Shown: positions 53,847 to 64,000 of the stretch, piece by piece
How the letters are laid out: each line of letters opens with the position of its first letter
Numbering within the stretch: the stretch's first letter is position 1
Source of the DNA: Ochrobactrum vermis
Lineage (GTDB): Bacteria > Pseudomonadota > Alphaproteobacteria > Rhizobiales > Rhizobiaceae
DNA: 64,000 nt
Direction of reading: 5' to 3'
NCBI RefSeq assembly: GCF_002975205.1
Contig: NZ_PCOC01000002.1
Coordinates: 1,379,001 to 1,443,000 of the forward strand
Made by a program: the position numbers and the translations under genes
The notes under the pieces: generated by a model
Databases searched by the model: none
What the model saw: the letters and a program-made list of their open reading frames with translations, nothing else
Told to the model about the DNA's origin: nothing

Positions 53847-53929
53847 GATCGATCTTCCGCCGATACGTTTCGATGTTCCATCCAATCATCGCAAATGTAC
53901 CGGCAGTCAATCGCGCGGCGCAATCTATC

Positions 53930-54706
53930 CTACGGTTTCGGCGCTACAAGCGAGATGTTCACACCTTGCGGGTCCTTGCATTGAACAACCCATTCGCCGT
54001 TCGGAACTTCCATCGGCTCTTGCAAAACCGCTCCGCCCAGAGACTTGACCCTGCTGGCAGCATCTTTCACGCCGTCGACCATGAAGTAGAAACCCCATCC
54101 AACTCGCGTGCCGGCAGGTGCGGTCATGATACCGCCATGGTCAGCGCCATCGACACTGAACACCTTGTAGTTTCCCATAGGCCCCATGTCGAAATTGCGT
54201 GAAAGCTTCCAACCAAACACTTTCTCGTAGAAGGGAAATACCGTCTCGCAATTCTGAGCGTATAGTTCGTGCCAGCCTGGATGTCCCGGTTTGCGCGAAC
54301 CGAGGTCAGCCGGTGGCGGCATATCATCCTTCGGCTGGAAGAGCGCGAAAACACCACCTTGCGGGTCTGACACGATCGCAAACCGACCAATGTCCGGGAT
54401 ATCCTGCGCGGCCCTCAGAACCTTGCCGCCCTCCGCCTCGACTTTCCGGGAATATTCATCGGCATTTGTCACACCGACATAACCGATCCAGCCCGGTTCG
54501 CCTCCACAATCCTCCTTTGGCATATCCGCCATCGACATCATGCCTGCAATCATGCATCCGGGGACTTCGAACAACGTATATTTCATGCCGGGAACACCGG
54601 CGTCTTTCGCAGTCCAGCCGACGACTTTCGTATAAAAATCCTGTGCGTTTTCAGCGTCTGTTGTCATGAGTTCGTACCAGACGAACGGAGAAGAACCGTT
54701 TTTCAT
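53930..54706 (-). CDS. VOC (glyoxalase/bleomycin-resistance) family protein with two domains
   Basis: A 258-residue protein with two beta-alpha-beta-beta-beta modules: WYELMTTDAENAQDFYTKVVGW (N-terminal) and WHELYAQNCETVFPFYEKVFGW (C-terminal). It resembles the COG3324 group. ATG with AAGGGAGT seven bases upstream; a longer frame overlaps the DUF899 gene and is rejected. It follows that gene by 38 bases and is probably co-transcribed. Substrate unknown. Confidence 0.85.
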   Translation of the reverse strand: MKNGSSPFVWYELMTTDAENAQDFYTKVVGWTAKDAGVPGMKYTLFEVPGCMIAGMMSMADMPKEDCGGEPGWIGYVGVTNADEYSRKVEAEGGKVLRAAQDIPDIGRFAIVSDPQGGVFALFQPKDDMPPPADLGSRKPGHPGWHELYAQNCETVFPFYEKVFGWKLSRNFDMGPMGNYKVFSVDGADHGGIMTAPAGTRVGWGFYFMVDGVKDAASRVKSLGGAVLQEPMEVPNGEWVVQCKDPQGVNISLVAPKP

Positions 54707-54744
54707 TGAATGTACTCCCTTGGATTTTGTTCGCGTTCGAACAA

Positions 54745-55470
54745 TCAGCCGCAACAGCTATGTTTGGAAGCCTGCGCCTCATATTCATCGTGCCGCTTGA
54801 CGAAATGCATCGTGCTGTTTTCATTTCGGCCCTTGGGCGCGCGATCAAGGATCATCAGCGTACCGACCCATTCTTCAATGCCGCGGGCATAGCTTGAATA
54901 GGTGTGATAGATTGCGCCACTTTCGTCCTTGTAGAAAGCGCTCATGCCGTGCAGCTCTTCGAAAGCATCTTCTGCGGCCAGCTTTTCGAAGTTGTAGAAA
55001 ACACGATTGTTCTCGAGTTCATCCTTCGTAAAGGAGACGTGATAATCAAAATTGAAATCGCCGCCTCCAGACGAAACCCACGGGAAATGCCAGCCCATCC
55101 GCTTCTTGTAGGCTTCCAGCTTTGCCAGCGGTCCGCGCGAAACGGCGACAAGCGTGACGTCGTGATTGTTGAGATGTGTTACCGCGCCGTCAAGATTATC
55201 GGCCAGGAACGAACATCCTGTGCAACCTTGATCCCAGTCGGGGCCGAACATGAAATGATAAATCAGCAACTGACTGCGCCCGTCGAACAGATCGGAAAGC
55301 GATTTCCGACCTAAAGGCGTATCGAATGTGTAGTTCTTATCGACCTTGACCCAAGGCAGAGCCTGCCGCTCACGATTAACCTTGTCGCGCAGATGAGTGG
55401 CTTCTTTTTCGCTTGCCAGAAGCGCGCGCCGCGCTTCAAGCCAGACTTCTCGGGATACGACATCATTCAT
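54745..55470 (-). CDS. DUF899 family (thioredoxin-like) protein
   Basis: A 241-residue DUF899 protein: LIYHFMFGPDWDQGCTGCSF carries Cys83 and Cys86 in a CxxC arrangement, and DFNFDYHVSF, SAFYKDESGAIYHTYSSYAR are conserved. The C-terminus ends in KHSCCG. The fold is thioredoxin-like, suggesting a redox role. Divergent from a MarR regulator with near-palindromic ATCAAT sequences between, so it is the likely target of that regulator. Confidence 0.87.
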   Translation of the reverse strand: MNDVVSREVWLEARRALLASEKEATHLRDKVNRERQALPWVKVDKNYTFDTPLGRKSLSDLFDGRSQLLIYHFMFGPDWDQGCTGCSFLADNLDGAVTHLNNHDVTLVAVSRGPLAKLEAYKKRMGWHFPWVSSGGGDFNFDYHVSFTKDELENNRVFYNFEKLAAEDAFEELHGMSAFYKDESGAIYHTYSSYARGIEEWVGTLMILDRAPKGRNENSTMHFVKRHDEYEAQASKHSCCG

Positions 55471-55513
55471 GGTGCAAGCCCTCCTCCGGCTTTTGCCCCG
55501 TGTCTATGCCCAG

Positions 55514-55558
55514 ATATCAATGTTCCTGCTTGACGATTTACATTGATATCAATATTAA
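55514..55558 (+). promoter_or_regulatory. MarR promoter with overlapping palindromes; mRNA predicted leaderless
   Basis: -35 TTGACG (55530-55535), 17-base spacer and -10 TATTAA (55553-55558). Transcription would begin about at 55565, the A of the start codon. ATATCAATGT (55514-55523) and ACATTGATAT (55540-55549) are perfect inverted copies, and ATTGATATCAAT (55543-55554) sits in the spacer, suiting binding of the MarR protein. Confidence 0.65.
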
Positions 55559-55564
55559 TAATGC

Positions 55565-56017
55565 ATGTCAAATAGCCTCGATGTACCGTTTGAAACAACA
55601 CTTCTGGTTCGCGATACCTGCCTTTGTTTGCATGTTCAGCGCGCTGCACGCGCTCTCGCCCGCCGCTTTGACGATGCCCTGCGCCCGGTAGGGCTGACCA
55701 ATGGCCAGTTCTCGTTGATGATGGCGCTTAATCGCCCGGCACCGCCACCGATGAAGCCGGTTGCCGAACTCTTGGCTATGGACCAGACGACTTTGACAGC
55801 AGCCTTGAAGCCATTGCAGCGGCAGGGCTGGGTGGAGATCGTCGTCAACCCGGACGACAGGCGCGAGCGTTTATTACAGCTCACACCCGAGGGAAAGGCC
55901 GCTCTTGCAGCTGCCGTGCCTATATGGAAGGCCACGCATGCGGATATCGAAAAACAGCTCGTAAGCGGCACTGGTGATGACGTTCGCCGGGATTTGCTGG
56001 TTCTGTCCTCAGTCTGA
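55565..56017 (+). CDS. MarR family transcriptional regulator
   Basis: A 150-residue winged-helix regulator; LTNGQFSLMMALNRP, AELLAMDQTTLTAALKPLQR and VNPDDRRERLLQLTPEG are MarR signatures. CLCLHVQRAARAL near the N-terminus contains two Cys residues (about 20 and 22) that could sense oxidants. No ribosome-binding site precedes the ATG, in line with a leaderless transcript. Divergent from the DUF899/VOC pair. Confidence 0.88.
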   Translation: MSNSLDVPFETTLLVRDTCLCLHVQRAARALARRFDDALRPVGLTNGQFSLMMALNRPAPPPMKPVAELLAMDQTTLTAALKPLQRQGWVEIVVNPDDRRERLLQLTPEGKAALAAAVPIWKATHADIEKQLVSGTGDDVRRDLLVLSSV

Positions 56018-56032
56018 TCGCAAAAGGGGCGC

Positions 56033-57661
<1,629 letters not shown>

Positions 57662-57668
57662 CTACTCC

Positions 57669-59360
57669 TCAGGAGAAAGCGACCACCAATGGCCCAAGCA
57701 ATGTCAAAAAGACATTGGCAAGCGCGTAGGTGATTGCGAACGGGGTGGTAGGAATGGAATTACCTGCCTTGTCCAACACTTCGCCAAAAGCAGGGTTTGC
57801 GCTGCGCGAGCCGGAAAGCGCGCCCGCGAACACAGCGACATTGTCGTATTTCAGCACGTAACGACCAAAGAACATCGTGATGATCAGCGGAAGGATCGTT
57901 ACGACGACACCGATCAGGAAGATGGTGAGGCCACTGCTGATGATTGTCTGAACGGCCTGCAAACCTGACTGAAGACCGACAACTGCGACAAATCCGGCTA
58001 GGCCCAGATCACGCAGCAATGTGGAGGCTCCAGTCGGCATGTTGCCGATAGTCATGTTGCGGCTGCGATACCAGCCGAAGAGCAGTCCCGACAGAAGTGC
58101 ACCGCCACCGCTACCAAGCGTTAGCGGTATTGAGCCGATGCGCACGACAGCTAAACCAATCAAAAGACCAAAAGCAATGCCGAGACCGTGAAACACGAAA
58201 TCGGTCTTGTCACTTGGAACGATCACCGGACCGATCGACTTTGCTGCGCGCTGCAGATCCTGGTCAGTGCCGTATAGTGAAACGACATCACCGGCATTGA
58301 TGACCGTATCCGGCTGCAGCGGCAAGGGCTTGTCCGCCCGTTTGACACCGGTAACGTAGACACCGTGGCGTAGCTCGGAACTTATACTGTCCTTGATCGC
58401 AGCTACGGTCTTACCGACATAATCGGGTGAGGTGATCGTCACATCACGGATCTGCACAACGACGTCCATGCCCTCCGAGGCTTGCAGCTCCGTACCGATC
58501 TGATTGCCGGACGCAACGACCCCGGTACGTCGACCGGCCACGAGAACAATATCGTCGCGCTGCAGCGTCAGATTGGGGGCAAGACCGATAATCTTGCTGG
58601 CGCGTTTGACACGTTCTATGGTTATGGCGTTTTCAACCGGGGTCATTGCCTCAATCTGAGCCACGGTCTTTCCGGCAGCCTGCTCCACCTTGTAGATGCG
58701 CCCCACCAGGTCAGGAGCAGCTTCACTTTCGCCCTGCCCTAATAGCCTTATGCCGGCCAATAGTTCAGCTTCCGCTTTGATGGCATCGTCACGGATAGTG
58801 CGCCCCATGAACTTCGGCAATAGATTGACGCAGACGATAATCGCGCCGAAGGAACCGAAAATATAAGTTACGGCGTATCCAACCGCGACATTGGCCTGTA
58901 ATCGCTGCACTTCGTCAGCGGCAAGTCCAAGTTTCGAAATGGCCGAGCTTGCCGTTCCGATAATCGCCGATTGCGTTAGCCCGCCAGCGGCGATGCCTGC
59001 CGCGAGCCCTTTGTCCAATCCGAATACACGCGCCATGATCACGACGGTCGCCAGACCGCTGATCGCAAGAACCGCAGCCATGGCGATCTCCCGCAATGAC
59101 TGGCGTCCGAGCGACCGAAAGAACTGCGGACCACTTTCGAAACCGACCGCGTAAATAAAAAGGGCGAAGAGCAAAGCCTTCACCCCATTGTCGATCTGGA
59201 CACCTACCTGGCTGATTATCACCGCGACAAGCAGCGACCCGGCAACTCCTCCCAGTTGGAACTTGCCGAAGTGTATCTTGCCGATAGCATACCCCCCGGC
59301 CAAGGAGAGGAATAAAGCTATTTCGGGTGCCTGCTGAAATATTGCCTGAAGCCAATGCAT
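57669..59360 (-). CDS. aspT: Aspartate:alanine antiporter
   Basis: A 563-residue membrane protein of the AAE family: two membrane halves (AGGLTQSAIIGTASSAI; LSGSRSANPAFGEVL) flank a cytoplasmic region with two TrkA_C/RCK-type domains (about 210-380). Exchange of external aspartate for internal alanine, coupled to AspD decarboxylation, consumes a cytoplasmic proton and generates a proton-motive force. The ATG at 59358-59360 has GGAGGG upstream; a TTG four codons earlier is possible. Confidence 0.92.
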   Translation of the reverse strand: MHWLQAIFQQAPEIALFLSLAGGYAIGKIHFGKFQLGGVAGSLLVAVIISQVGVQIDNGVKALLFALFIYAVGFESGPQFFRSLGRQSLREIAMAAVLAISGLATVVIMARVFGLDKGLAAGIAAGGLTQSAIIGTASSAISKLGLAADEVQRLQANVAVGYAVTYIFGSFGAIIVCVNLLPKFMGRTIRDDAIKAEAELLAGIRLLGQGESEAAPDLVGRIYKVEQAAGKTVAQIEAMTPVENAITIERVKRASKIIGLAPNLTLQRDDIVLVAGRRTGVVASGNQIGTELQASEGMDVVVQIRDVTITSPDYVGKTVAAIKDSISSELRHGVYVTGVKRADKPLPLQPDTVINAGDVVSLYGTDQDLQRAAKSIGPVIVPSDKTDFVFHGLGIAFGLLIGLAVVRIGSIPLTLGSGGGALLSGLLFGWYRSRNMTIGNMPTGASTLLRDLGLAGFVAVVGLQSGLQAVQTIISSGLTIFLIGVVVTILPLIITMFFGRYVLKYDNVAVFAGALSGSRSANPAFGEVLDKAGNSIPTTPFAITYALANVFLTLLGPLVVAFS

Positions 59361-59676
59361 CCGTCCCTCCAAGCTTCGATAACAACCAAGGATTAGCTAG
59401 AGCGAAAATGCCAAAGACAAGAGGTCGACAATATAAATGTAAAAAGAAATCACGACCGCGCAAACATAAGTTAAAGAGTTGAACTCACTTTCTAGAACCG
59501 TTCTATTTCGGGATTAAATAATCTCTTCACGACGATCTGTGATAAAAACTTGAAAGTGATAAATATTGAGACGGATGGCCCGGATACACGAGATACAGAC
59601 ATAAACTATGTCAAACGCCTCTGTTCACGACGAACCGGCTGGCTACATGTAGAATAATGAAAGCAGGCAGAAAGCA
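59361..59676. other. Divergent intergenic region between aspT and ndh
   Basis: AT-rich 316-bp gap with no supported gene. It contains the perfect palindrome TAGAAC-C-GTTCTA at 59493-59505, a candidate operator, and must carry promoters for both flanking genes. Confidence 0.45.
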
Positions 59677-60945
59677 ATGAACGAAAAGCGAGCCCCCCAT
59701 ATCGTTGTCGTCGGCGCTGGTTTTGGCGGATTGCAACTGATCCACGACCTTAGAAATGTCGGCGTGCGGATTACACTGATAGATCAGCGCAATCATCATC
59801 TTTTCCAGCCGCTTCTATATCAGGTCGCAACCACCATCCTCGCCACCTCCGAAATCGCATGGCCGATCCGCCATCTATTTCGTGACCGCAAGGAGGTGAC
59901 GACGCTATTGGGCACAGTCACCGATGTGAACACCGATCGCCGTCAGGTACAGCTCGAAAACGGCACTGAAATTTCATACGACATGCTCGTACTCGCCACC
60001 GGAGCGCGCCACGCCTATTTCGGCAACGATCAATGGGAATCCTTGGCACCCGGCTTGAAGGCGCTTGAGGATGCAACCACCATTCGCCGCCGGCTGCTTC
60101 TCGCCTTCGAGCGGGCGGAGCGGGAAACAGATGAAGCCAAAAGGCGCGCGCTGTTGACATTCGCTATCGTAGGCGGCGGCCCGACCGGTGTGGAACTTGC
60201 CGGTATTATCGCAGAGCTTGCCAAACAGACGATCTGGCCGGAATTTCGCAATATCGACACGCGGGAGACACGCGTGATGCTACTTGAAGCAGGTCCACGC
60301 ATTCTGGCGGCATTTCCAGAAGATCTATCGGATTATGCATTGAAAGCGCTCGAAAAATTGGGAGTGGAAGTACGGCTCGGAATTCCGGTCAAGGACATTG
60401 CAGCCGAAGGCGTTACGGTTGGCGAGGAGTTTATTCCTTGCCGAACTGCAATCTGGGCAGCGGGTGTTGCTGCCTCTCCGGCCGCGACGTGGTTGAATGC
60501 CGAAAGCGACCGCGCAGGACGTGTGAAGGTGTTATCCAACCTCAACGTACCGGGACATGACGATATCTTCGTTATCGGCGACACCGCATGGGTCGAAGGG
60601 CCGGACGGCAAGCCGGTTCCTGGCATTGCACCTGCTGCCAAACAGCAAGGCGCCTATGTTGCCAAGGTCATTAGAAGCCGCATCGAAGGAAAGACGCCGC
60701 CGATGCCGTTCCGTTACAAACACCAGGGCAACCTTGCGACTATCGGCAGAGGCGCTGCCGTGGTCGACATGGGGCGCTTCAAGCTCAAGGGCATCATCGC
60801 CTGGTGGTTCTGGGGTATCGCGCATATCTTCTTCCTCATCGGAACGCGAAGCCGTGCAGCCGTCGCCTGGAGCTGGCTCTGGACCTATATTTCGGGACAG
60901 CACAGTGCCCGGTTGATAACACAGGGCAAGCCTGTCGAACGCTGA
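59677..60945 (+). CDS. ndh: Type II NADH dehydrogenase
   Basis: A 422-residue NDH-2: FAD motif HIVVVGAGFGGLQLIHDL (about 8-25), NAD motif AIVGGGPTGVELAGIIAEL, ATGARHAYFG, IWAAGVAAS and FVIGDTAW are in order. The C-terminal segment GIIAWWFWGIAHIFFLIG is the membrane-anchoring helix. It transfers electrons from NADH to quinone without pumping protons. ATG with AAGCAGGCAGAAAGCA upstream. Monocistronic with a strong terminator. Confidence 0.92.
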   Translation: MNEKRAPHIVVVGAGFGGLQLIHDLRNVGVRITLIDQRNHHLFQPLLYQVATTILATSEIAWPIRHLFRDRKEVTTLLGTVTDVNTDRRQVQLENGTEISYDMLVLATGARHAYFGNDQWESLAPGLKALEDATTIRRRLLLAFERAERETDEAKRRALLTFAIVGGGPTGVELAGIIAELAKQTIWPEFRNIDTRETRVMLLEAGPRILAAFPEDLSDYALKALEKLGVEVRLGIPVKDIAAEGVTVGEEFIPCRTAIWAAGVAASPAATWLNAESDRAGRVKVLSNLNVPGHDDIFVIGDTAWVEGPDGKPVPGIAPAAKQQGAYVAKVIRSRIEGKTPPMPFRYKHQGNLATIGRGAAVVDMGRFKLKGIIAWWFWGIAHIFFLIGTRSRAAVAWSWLWTYISGQHSARLITQGKPVER

Positions 60946-60950
60946 ATATA

Positions 60951-60980
60951 AAACGGCCCGCCAGAAGCGGGCCGTTTTAT
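60951..60980. terminator. Bidirectional terminator between ndh and dctA
   Basis: AAACGGCCCGC (60951-60961), loop CAGAA, GCGGGCCGTTT (60967-60977) with T tail; A/T-rich on both sides, so it can stop both convergent genes. Confidence 0.88.
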
Positions 60981-60999
60981 TGTCCAAGCCAATGGTGAT

Positions 61000-62334
61000 T
61001 TATTCGGCAGGCTCCATCTGCGGAACAAGGTCTGTGATAACAGGCGCTCCGTTCATCGCTGCAGCAAGCTTACCGGTATCGAGTTCATTTTCCCAACGAG
61101 CCACAACGATGGTTGCAACCGCATTGCCGACAAGATTGGTTAGCGCACGGCATTCCGACATGAAACGGTCGATGCCGAGAATCAAGGCCATGCCCGCAAC
61201 CGGGACAGACGGAACGACAGACAGCGTAGCTGCAAGCGTGATAAAACCTGCGCCGGTAATCCCCGCAGCGCCCTTCGAGCTAAGCATCGCCACCAGCAGA
61301 AGCAGAATCTGGTCACTCAGCGACAGTGGAATATCCGTCGCCTGCGCAATGAAGAGTGCTGCCAGTGTCATGTAGATGTTTGTACCGTCGAGATTGAACG
61401 AGTAACCGGTCGGAATGACAAGGCCGACGACGGAACGCTTGCAGCCTGCCTTCTCCATCTTGTCCATCAGCGCGGGGAGCGCCGCTTCCGAAGATGACGT
61501 CCCCAGAACCAAAAGCAGCTCTTCCTTGATGTAACGGATAAGCGCGAGAATCGAGAAGCCATTGTAGCGAGCAACCGCCCCAAGAACGACAAGCACAAAC
61601 AGCAATGACGTAAGATAGAATGTGCCGATCAGCAGCGCGAGATTGGCAATCGAACCAATGCCGTATTTGCCGATGGTGAACGCCATGGCACCGAAAGCAC
61701 CGATCGGAGCAGCTTTCATGAGGATCGCAACCAGTTTGAACACGGGTGCGGTCATGACATGAAGAAAGTCGGTAACAGGCTTGCCCTTGTCGCCGACCAA
61801 GGCCAGCGCGATGCCGAACAGAACCGAGAAAAACAGCACCTGAAGAATATCGCCTTCCGCAAACGCCCCAACAATTGTCGTTGGAATGATATTGCTCAGA
61901 AAGCCTGTAATGCTCTGCTCATGTGCCTTGGCGGCATAATTGGCAACGGCTTTCGGATCAAGCGACGCCGGGTCGATATGCATTCCTGCACCTGGCTGCA
62001 CCACATTGGCGACGATAAGCCCGATGATCAAGGCAAGCGTCGAGAATGTCAGGAAGTAGATCATTGCCTTACCGGCAACCCGACCGACCTTCTTCATGTC
62101 AGTCATTCCGGCAATGCCGGTTGCAACGGTCAGGAATATAACTGGCGCGATAATCATCTTCACAAGCTTGATGAATGCATCGCCAAGCGGCTTCAGTTGC
62201 GTGCCCAATTCCGGATAGAAATGGCCGAGCAGAATACCGGCAGCAATAGCCACCAATACCTGTACATAAAGATGCTTGTAAAAGGGAATTGGCGCGCGCG
62301 GCTCGACCGCTGCCCCTGTCGGTATTGCAATCAT
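61000..62334 (-). CDS. dctA: C4-dicarboxylate transport protein
   Basis: A 444-residue dicarboxylate/amino acid:cation symporter. [38 protein letters not shown] and [18 protein letters not shown] are the conserved DAACS substrate and ion sites. It imports succinate, fumarate and malate. The ATG at 62332-62334 has GGAGGA six bases upstream; a longer frame to 62358 is less likely. A sigma-54 promoter and DctD-type palindromes lie upstream, divergent from dctB. Confidence 0.95.
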   Translation of the reverse strand: MIAIPTGAAVEPRAPIPFYKHLYVQVLVAIAAGILLGHFYPELGTQLKPLGDAFIKLVKMIIAPVIFLTVATGIAGMTDMKKVGRVAGKAMIYFLTFSTLALIIGLIVANVVQPGAGMHIDPASLDPKAVANYAAKAHEQSITGFLSNIIPTTIVGAFAEGDILQVLFFSVLFGIALALVGDKGKPVTDFLHVMTAPVFKLVAILMKAAPIGAFGAMAFTIGKYGIGSIANLALLIGTFYLTSLLFVLVVLGAVARYNGFSILALIRYIKEELLLVLGTSSSEAALPALMDKMEKAGCKRSVVGLVIPTGYSFNLDGTNIYMTLAALFIAQATDIPLSLSDQILLLLVAMLSSKGAAGITGAGFITLAATLSVVPSVPVAGMALILGIDRFMSECRALTNLVGNAVATIVVARWENELDTGKLAAAMNGAPVITDLVPQMEPAE

Positions 62335-62431
62335 GATGTCCTCCGTTTGGCCCAGCATGGAGCTTCGTCCAGCCTCCCGAGCCTTTCAGTCTCAAACCTC
62401 AGCGGTCCGACCCGCTGCTAATATTGTTGAT

Positions 62432-62447
62432 TGCAATGTCCGTGCCA
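62432..62447 (-). promoter_or_regulatory. Sigma-54 promoter of dctA
   Basis: On the minus strand TGGCAC-N5-TTGCA, an exact match to the -24/-12 consensus. The start codon is about 100 bases downstream. RpoN dependence of dctA is well known in rhizobia. Confidence 0.88.
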
Positions 62448-62514
62448 GTTTCCTGACCTTTTCTTAACTTATTGTTTTTATTTGATTTATCGTCATTCAA
62501 AATGATAGACGTAC

Positions 62515-62572
62515 AAAAAATGTGCGATTATCCGCACATTTTTATTTCCGATTTGTGTGAAGTATTGCACAA
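62515..62572. promoter_or_regulatory. Two tandem DctD-type palindromes upstream of the dctA promoter
   Basis: Site 1: AAAATGTGCG-ATTATC-CGCACATTTT (62517-62542), a perfect palindrome in its arms. Site 2: TTGTGTG-AAGTAT-TGCACAA (62553-62572), imperfect. Their centres are 33 bp apart, three helical turns. They lie 70-140 bp upstream of the sigma-54 promoter, the normal place for an enhancer-binding protein. Site 1 could also look like a hairpin terminator, but no gene ends here. Confidence 0.65.
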
Positions 62573-64000
62573 TGACAATAATGAGCTCGAGCCCTTCAAC
62601 TGTGGACATCCAAACCCGCCCTGCAAGTTCCAACCGCCGCACATGGGCGTTGTTCGGATTGTTTTGGGCTGCAGTTTTCGCGCTTGCTTTCTGGATTGTC
62701 GGCGATATGGCGCGAGACAAAGCCGTCCTCGCGTTGAGCGAACAGGCAGGGATCGATGCCAACCTGAATACCGCTTTGTTACGCGCCGTTCTCGACAAGC
62801 AACGGGCGCTTCCTCTGGTGTTATCAAAAGATAGGGCGCTGGAAGCGGCGCTACAGGACAAAACACCTGCAACGATCGATCCGCTGAACGAGAAGCTAGA
62901 GACGCTGGCTGAAGGTACGCAAGCAGCCGTCATCTACCTTGTGGGCATGGATGGCATTGCCATTGCTGCAAGCAATTGGCGCGGGCCAGTCAGCTTCGTC
63001 GGCAACGATTATAAATTTCGCCCCTATTTCCACGACGCATTGAAAAATGGCGCTGCAGAATATTTCGCGCTCGGCAATGTCAGCAACCGTCCAGGTCTGT
63101 ATATATCCCGCCGTATCGACGGTCCCGACGGCCCGCTCGGTGTGATCGTCGTCAAGCTGGAATTCGATCGATTGGAGAGCGACTGGAACGATGCCGGGCG
63201 ACCGACCTTTGTAACGGATGAGCGCAATATCGTTCTGATTACAAGCCTGCCTTCCTGGCGTTTCATGACCATTGGTTCAATCGGTCAGGAACAGCTCCAG
63301 TCCATTCGTGATAGCCTTCAGTTCGGCGATGCTCCCCTGAGCCCCTTGCCGCTGTCGGTGAAATCAATTGATGGCGACGATGTTCTGCTGATTGATGCCT
63401 TGTTGCCCGGCAATGCCCGCAATACCGATTTTCTAGCTATCCGTTCGGCTGTACCGTCCACGCCTTGGCAAATGTACAGTCTCGCGCCAATTCGTCCGCA
63501 AATTCCTGCTGCCATCCGGGAAGCCCGATTGTTCACTTTCATCGCACTGGCTGCAGCGGCAATGGTCGGCGGACTGCTTCTAAGACGCAGACAAAAGATC
63601 GTGGCACGCATTGCCGATGCCCGGCGCACGCAGAGAGAACTGGAAGAACGCGTTGAAGAGCGTACCCGCGATCTCAGTCTGGCACGCGACAGACTGCAAT
63701 CCGAGATCAGCGACCACCACCGTACCGAAACAATGCTGCAAGGTGTGCAGCAAGATCTTGTTCATGCCAACCGGCTTGCCATTATGGGACAAGTGGCGGC
63801 GGGCGTGGCACACGAAATCAATCAGCCAGTTGCAACCATTCGCGCCTATGCAGACAACGCAAAAACCTTCATCGAACGGAAACGCCTTTCAGATGCATCT
63901 GAAAATCTCAGCGAAATCGCCGCGCTGACAGATCGCATCGGCACGATCACAGGCGATCTGAAGGCGCTCGCGAGGAAAGGACGCTCACCCTCCGAGCCGA
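62572..64000 (+). CDS. dctB: C4-dicarboxylate sensor histidine kinase DctB, 3'-truncated by window end
   Basis: At least 476 codons; the gene runs off the window. Membrane helix 1 at about 24-45 (WALFGLFWAAVFALAFWIVG), a periplasmic double PAS-like (PDC) domain about 46-318 with VGNDYKFRPYFHDA, helix 2 at about 320-340 (LFTFIALAAAAMVGGLLL), a coiled coil (REL...EERTRDL) and HisKA with His414 in GVAHEINQPVATIRAYADNA, the DctB-type H box. The ATG at 62572 overlaps a DctD-type palindrome; the ATG at 62581 is an alternative. DctD should lie just beyond the window. Confidence 0.93.
   Translation, partial: MTIMSSSPSTVDIQTRPASSNRRTWALFGLFWAAVFALAFWIVGDMARDKAVLALSEQAGIDANLNTALLRAVLDKQRALPLVLSKDRALEAALQDKTPATIDPLNEKLETLAEGTQAAVIYLVGMDGIAIAASNWRGPVSFVGNDYKFRPYFHDALKNGAAEYFALGNVSNRPGLYISRRIDGPDGPLGVIVVKLEFDRLESDWNDAGRPTFVTDERNIVLITSLPSWRFMTIGSIGQEQLQSIRDSLQFGDAPLSPLPLSVKSIDGDDVLLIDALLPGNARNTDFLAIRSAVPSTPWQMYSLAPIRPQIPAAIREARLFTFIALAAAAMVGGLLLRRRQKIVARIADARRTQRELEERVEERTRDLSLARDRLQSEISDHHRTETMLQGVQQDLVHANRLAIMGQVAAGVAHEINQPVATIRAYADNAKTFIERKRLSDASENLSEIAALTDRIGTITGDLKALARKGRSPSEP

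Noticed and set aside
62515-62544. Stem of AAAATGTGCG/CGCACATTTT read as a rho-independent terminator
   Set aside because: No gene ends here on either strand; position and partner palindrome fit a DctD enhancer site better.

Overview
The window looks like chromosomal DNA of an alphaproteobacterium of the Rhizobiales, most likely Brucellaceae (Brucella/Ochrobactrum). The reasons are moderate GC content, a Pha-type fused PhaAB antiporter, ABC import systems in abundance, a tauR-tauABC-tauXY-xsc-pta block, a sigma-54/DctD-type dctA-dctB intergenic region, and about 104-bp dispersed palindromic elements like the Bru-RS/RIME repeats. Genus is inference; no rRNA or marker gene is present. No tRNA, CRISPR array, insertion sequence or prophage was seen.

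Layout. 0-1 kb: 5' end of cydD and a GbsR/MarR regulator with a cluster of TTCAG half-sites. 1.2-7.2 kb: phaAB-C-D-E-F-G cation/proton antiporter operon (minus strand) with start/stop overlaps throughout. 7.5-11.8 kb: a YdhS-like flavoprotein, a nitroreductase and a peptide-type binding protein. 11.9-15.9 kb: Anbu proteasome-like peptidase with transglutaminase, alpha-E and ATP-grasp partners. 16-22.5 kb: mogA, then an amino-acid ABC importer with two tandem binding proteins and an M20 amidohydrolase. 22.9-25 kb: TctDE-like two-component system. 25-28 kb: NitT/TauT-family importer preceded by four 11-bp tandem repeats. 28.3-31.2 kb: two paralogous small proteins and an OmpA-domain protein with a long low-complexity region. 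31.4-40.9 kb: taurine uptake and dissimilation. 40.9-46.4 kb: a second amino-acid ABC importer + M20 hydrolase cassette with a divergent Lrp regulator. 46.4-48.5 kb: PNPOx-family protein and divergent MocR regulator. 48.6-55.5 kb: GH25 lipoprotein, MFS exporter, metA, cutC, ROK kinase, VOC protein and DUF899 protein. 55.5-59.4 kb: MarR regulator and aspT-aspD. 59.7-64 kb: NDH-2, dctA, and the start of dctB, which runs off the window.

How the parts work together. Most of the window is about nutrient capture and carbon/nitrogen/sulfur metabolism. Taurine is imported by TauABC, oxidised to sulfoacetaldehyde by TauXY, cleaved by Xsc to sulfite and acetyl phosphate, and moved to acetyl-CoA by Pta. 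Two importer + M20 peptidase cassettes probably take up amidated or peptide-like compounds and hydrolyse them. DctA takes up C4-dicarboxylates under DctB control. AspT/AspD exchanges aspartate for alanine with decarboxylation and can generate a proton gradient, while Pha adjusts cytoplasmic cations and pH. Regulatory DNA is readable at several loci: a sigma-54 promoter with tandem DctD-type palindromes at dctA, TauR-type CTGGA repeats at tauA, a promoter placed so that the MarR mRNA would be leaderless, and intercistronic hairpins after several binding-protein genes.
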